NCBI GenBank assembly: GCA_030636765.1
Contig: DAOVWI010000080.1
Span: 1-9,041 of the forward strand
Direction: 5' to 3'
Length of the DNA: 9,041 bases
Origin: Gemmatimonadales bacterium
Lineage (GTDB): Bacteria; Gemmatimonadota; Gemmatimonadetes; Palauibacterales; Palauibacteraceae
The translations under genes and the position numbers were made by a program. The notes under the pieces were generated by a model, which saw only the letters and a list, made by a program, of their open reading frames with translations, was not told the DNA's origin and did no database searches. Of the stretch, positions 6,867 to 9,041 are shown in pieces (within the stretch, counting starts at the first letter, position 1; each line of letters begins with the position of its first letter).

Positions 6867-8092
6867 CCGCCGGCACGGCCGGGCCGGCAGCTCGAGAGAG
6901 CGACGGCTTGGCCCCGATCGAGTCCTCCGACCTGATCGACCCGTACGGTGGTCGCCTCGTCGACCGCGTGCCGGCAAGAGAGGAGGCCCGGCGCTGGCGT
7001 GCCGAGGCCGCCGGCCTTCCGGCCATCTCTCTTCCCTCCCGGATGGTGACAGACCTCTACCTTCTCGCGGTCGGTGCCCTCTCGCCCCTGGAGGGCTTCA
7101 TGGACCGCGAGACGTACGAGCTCGTGCTCCAGGAGATGCGGCTTCCCTCCGGGCTTCCCTGGTCGATTCCGGTCGTTCTGGCGGTTCACGAGACGGACGC
7201 CGGGCGGCTGCGGGCCGGGGAGCCGGCGGCGCTCTGCTCGCCCGATGGCGAGCTAGCCGGGGTGATCGAGGTCACGGAGATCTACCGGCGGGACGTCGAG
7301 CGCGAGAGCCGGTCGGTGTACGGAACGGTCGACACCGCCCACCCGGGCATCGCCACGCTTCATGCGCTCGGCGACGTGTACGTCGCCGGCCCCATTCACC
7401 TTCTTCGTGCCGCGCCTCTCGCCGATGGGGTCGAGCGGGAGGAGATCCTCACTCCGGCCGAGACCCGGACCGCCTTTCGCGAACGAGGCTGGCGCTCGAT
7501 CGTCGCGTTCCAGACCCGCAACCCCATCCATCGCGCGCACGAATACCTGCAGAAGTGCGCTCTGGAGATCGTCGACGGCCTTCTCGTGCATCCGGTGGTC
7601 GGTGAAGCGAAGTCGGACGACCTCCCTCCTGCCATCCGAATGGAGTGCTACCGCGTGCTGCTGGAGAACTACTTTCCGGCCGAGCGGGTTCTCCTCTCCG
7701 CCCTGCCGCTGGCGATGAGATACGCGGGACCGATGGAGGCCCTGTTTCACGCGATCATCCGGCGGAACTACGGGTGCACCCACCTCATCGTGGGAAGGGA
7801 TCACGCCGGCGTGGGCGACTACTACGGGACCTACGACGCTCAGCGCATCTTCGACCGGATCGATCCGGAAGTGCTCGGGATCCGGCCACTGAGCTTCGAG
7901 CACGCCTTCTGGTGCCGAACGACGGACCAGATGGCGACCGCGAAGACCTCACCGTCGGGGCCGGAACAGCGCGTCTTTCTCTCGGGAACGCGGCTGCGCG
8001 AGATGCTGGCCCGCGGGGAGCGGCCGCCGGCCGAGTTCACGCGCCCCGAGGTGGCCGATGTCCTCGTTCGGGCCTACGCCGGGGGGCAGTAG
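6863..8092 (+). CDS. sat: sulfate adenylyltransferase (ATP sulfurylase, Sat/MET3 type)
   Basis: Sat joins sulfate and ATP to form APS and pyrophosphate, the substrate for CysC. This is the single-subunit type, not the CysDN GTPase pair. The 409-residue protein shows an N-terminal PUA-like part with IDPYGGRLVDR (25-35) and ALSPLEGFM (72-80), then the nucleotidyltransferase domain with QTRNPIHRAHE (217-227), HPVVGEAKSDD (243-253), YAGPMEALFHAIIRRNYG (287-304), GRDHAGVG (311-318) and SGTRLREML (374-382). Where Thermus-type enzymes bind zinc with three cysteines and a histidine, only C351 remains; the other positions read T354, S363 and P367. The gene starts at GTG 6863, overlapping the cysC stop as GTGA; no clear binding site precedes it, so reinitiation after cysC is likely. 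The upstream extension of the frame lies inside cysC and is not family-like. The last gene of the plus-strand operon. Confidence 0.95.
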   Translation: MTAGTAGPAARESDGLAPIESSDLIDPYGGRLVDRVPAREEARRWRAEAAGLPAISLPSRMVTDLYLLAVGALSPLEGFMDRETYELVLQEMRLPSGLPWSIPVVLAVHETDAGRLRAGEPAALCSPDGELAGVIEVTEIYRRDVERESRSVYGTVDTAHPGIATLHALGDVYVAGPIHLLRAAPLADGVEREEILTPAETRTAFRERGWRSIVAFQTRNPIHRAHEYLQKCALEIVDGLLVHPVVGEAKSDDLPPAIRMECYRVLLENYFPAERVLLSALPLAMRYAGPMEALFHAIIRRNYGCTHLIVGRDHAGVGDYYGTYDAQRIFDRIDPEVLGIRPLSFEHAFWCRTTDQMATAKTSPSGPEQRVFLSGTRLREMLARGERPPAEFTRPEVADVLVRAYAGGQ

Positions 8093-8124
8093 CAGGCCGC
8101 TACTACGGCGGGGGGGGCAGTAGC
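8075..8124 (+). repeat. imperfect tandem duplication over the sat stop codon
   Basis: TACGCC followed by six G and CAGTAG (8075-8092, including the sat stop) recurs as TACGGC followed by eight G and CAGTAG (8104-8123), with an offset of about 29-31 bases. Both copies are followed by C. It may be a small slippage duplication promoted by the G run. It sits in the 46-base convergent gap between sat and the epimerase. Confidence 0.5.
8088..8104. terminator. possible weak bidirectional terminator hairpin
   Basis: AGTAGC (8088-8093) and GCTACT (8099-8104) form a six-base-pair stem with loop AGGCC at the end of sat. GCTACT can instead pair with the AGTAGC at 8119-8124. The location between two converging genes fits transcription ending, but no T-run follows on either strand, so an intrinsic terminator is not established. 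Confidence 0.3.
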
Positions 8125-8138
8125 CGGCGGCTCGACGA

Positions 8139-9041
8139 CTACGGCGTCCCTGCTCGGCGGTTCTCCAGGTACCATTCCACGAAGCGCGGGATGCCCTCCT
8201 CGATCCTCGTGCGCGGCCGATAGCCCAACAACTCCCGGGCCTTACCGATATCGGCGAACGTCTGCTCCACATCGCCGGGTTGGGGAGGCAGGAGCTCGAT
8301 CTGCGGCTCCACGTCGAGCGCAGCGGCGATCAGCCCGATCAACGGTGAGAGCTCGACGGCGTCGCTCTCGCCCAGGTTGACGATCTCGAATGCGCCGGGA
8401 ACCCGCTCCAGGTATCCGATCGCGCCCTCGATTCCCTGGACGATATCATCAATGTAAGTGTAATCGCGACGGGAGGTTCCGTCTCCGTACTGCTGGATCG
8501 GCTGGCCTTCGGAAAGCAGCCGCGTGAAGCGGTGGATCGCCAGGTCCGGCCGCTGCCGCGGCCCGTACACCGTGAAGAAGCGCAGCGCCACGATGCCCAG
8601 TCCGAAGAGGTGGTGGTAGGCGTGACAGATCAGCTCGCCCGCTCGCTTCGTGGCGGCATAGGGCGAGATCGGGCGGTCCACGGGATCGCTCTCCGAGAAC
8701 GGGACGTCCCGGCTGTTCCCGTAGACGGAAGAGGAGGAGCCGAAGACGAAGCGTCGAATCTCCCTTTCCCGGGCGAGCTCCAGCAGCTCCTGTGTGCCCC
8801 TCACGTTCACGTCCTGATACAGGAGGGGCTGCTCGATCGAAGGCCGTACGCCGGCGCGAGCCGCCAGGTGAACGAGGCAGTCGATCGGGTCCGGCAGCAC
8901 CTCACGGAGTCGAGCTCCGTCGCGGATGTCCCCCTCGACCAGCCGGAACCCCGGATGGCCGAGGGCTCCGCCCAGGTTCCGCCGCTTCACCTCCGGATCG
9001 TAGAAATCATCGAAGTTGTCGAAGCCGACCACGTCGGCCCC
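8139..9041 (-). CDS. NAD-dependent sugar-nucleotide epimerase, UDP-glucuronate 4-epimerase type (5' partial)
   Basis: The protein belongs to the extended short-chain dehydrogenase family and most resembles UDP-glucuronate 4-epimerases, which interconvert UDP-glucuronate and UDP-galacturonate for envelope polysaccharide or LPS. The 300 visible residues begin GADVVGFDNFDDFYDP, the second strand of the Rossmann fold; roughly the first 25-30 residues, including the GxxGxxG NAD motif, lie beyond the window. Visible signatures are HLAARAGVRPSIE (58-70), FGSSSSVYGNS (101-110 region), the catalytic SPYAATK (Y128, K132), RFFTVYGPRQRPDLAIHRF (154-172) and YTYIDDIVQGI (194-204). The RPDLAIHRF stretch is what favours UDP-glucuronate 4-epimerase over GalE. 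The frame is open across the right edge; GTG at 9032 is only an internal codon, not the start. The gene converges on sat and belongs to a separate transcription unit. Substrate is inferred from resemblance. Confidence 0.88.
   Translation of the reverse strand, partial: GADVVGFDNFDDFYDPEVKRRNLGGALGHPGFRLVEGDIRDGARLREVLPDPIDCLVHLAARAGVRPSIEQPLLYQDVNVRGTQELLELAREREIRRFVFGSSSSVYGNSRDVPFSESDPVDRPISPYAATKRAGELICHAYHHLFGLGIVALRFFTVYGPRQRPDLAIHRFTRLLSEGQPIQQYGDGTSRRDYTYIDDIVQGIEGAIGYLERVPGAFEIVNLGESDAVELSPLIGLIAAALDVEPQIELLPPQPGDVEQTFADIGKARELLGYRPRTRIEEGIPRFVEWYLENRRAGTP

Noticed and set aside
6071..6977. Minus-strand frames opposite cysC
   Set aside because: Shadows of an APS kinase with all catalytic motifs; arginine- and serine-rich translations without domains.
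9030..9032. GTG as the start of the epimerase gene
   Set aside because: The frame is open to the window edge and this codon falls in the second strand of the Rossmann fold, after the NAD-binding glycine motif that the family requires.

Overview
The window is 9,041 bases of GC-rich, gene-dense bacterial DNA. I see eight genes (one cut by the right edge, one only tentatively present at the left edge), with no mobile elements, RNA genes or CRISPR array. LptF/LptG proteins point to a diderm with lipopolysaccharide or a related outer-membrane lipid. A PorX-type response regulator (receiver plus PglZ domain) together with high GC suggests a member of the FCB group, with Gemmatimonadota my best guess. 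This assignment is an inference from gene content, not from a marker gene.

Layout. Left part, minus strand: a PorX-like regulator (868-2436) is followed 16 bases later by a family 2 glycosyltransferase (105-851), and possibly by the first codons of another gene (1-41). A 286-base divergent intergenic region (2437-2722) holds two tandem copies of a 24-base sequence, each folding into a hairpin, just before lptF. Right part, plus strand: lptF, lptG, cysQ, cysC and sat form one tightly packed run (17-base gap, then abutting, then two 4-base overlaps), almost certainly one operon. After a short convergent junction with small repeats and a possible weak terminator, a sugar-nucleotide epimerase (UDP-glucuronate 4-epimerase type) lies on the minus strand and runs off the right edge.

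How the genes fit together. LptF and LptG are the inner-membrane permease of the machine that lifts lipopolysaccharide off the membrane. Sat and CysC turn sulfate into PAPS, and CysQ removes the PAP left after a sulfate group has been transferred. No PAPS or APS reductase is visible here. With a glycosyltransferase and a uronic-acid epimerase nearby, the set is consistent with envelope glycan or lipid biosynthesis, possibly including sulfation, though no sulfotransferase lies in the window. PorX-type proteins are signalling proteins whose PglZ domain is a metal-dependent phosphodiesterase acting on oligonucleotides in studied members.

Two sequence habits stand out: nearly every gene appears to begin at TTG or GTG rather than ATG, and the ATP sulfurylase has lost most ligands of the zinc site seen in some relatives. 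I did not find an obviously new defence or mobile system; the most intriguing items are the tandem hairpins, the PorX-like regulator beside lptF, and the lpt-sulfate operon.
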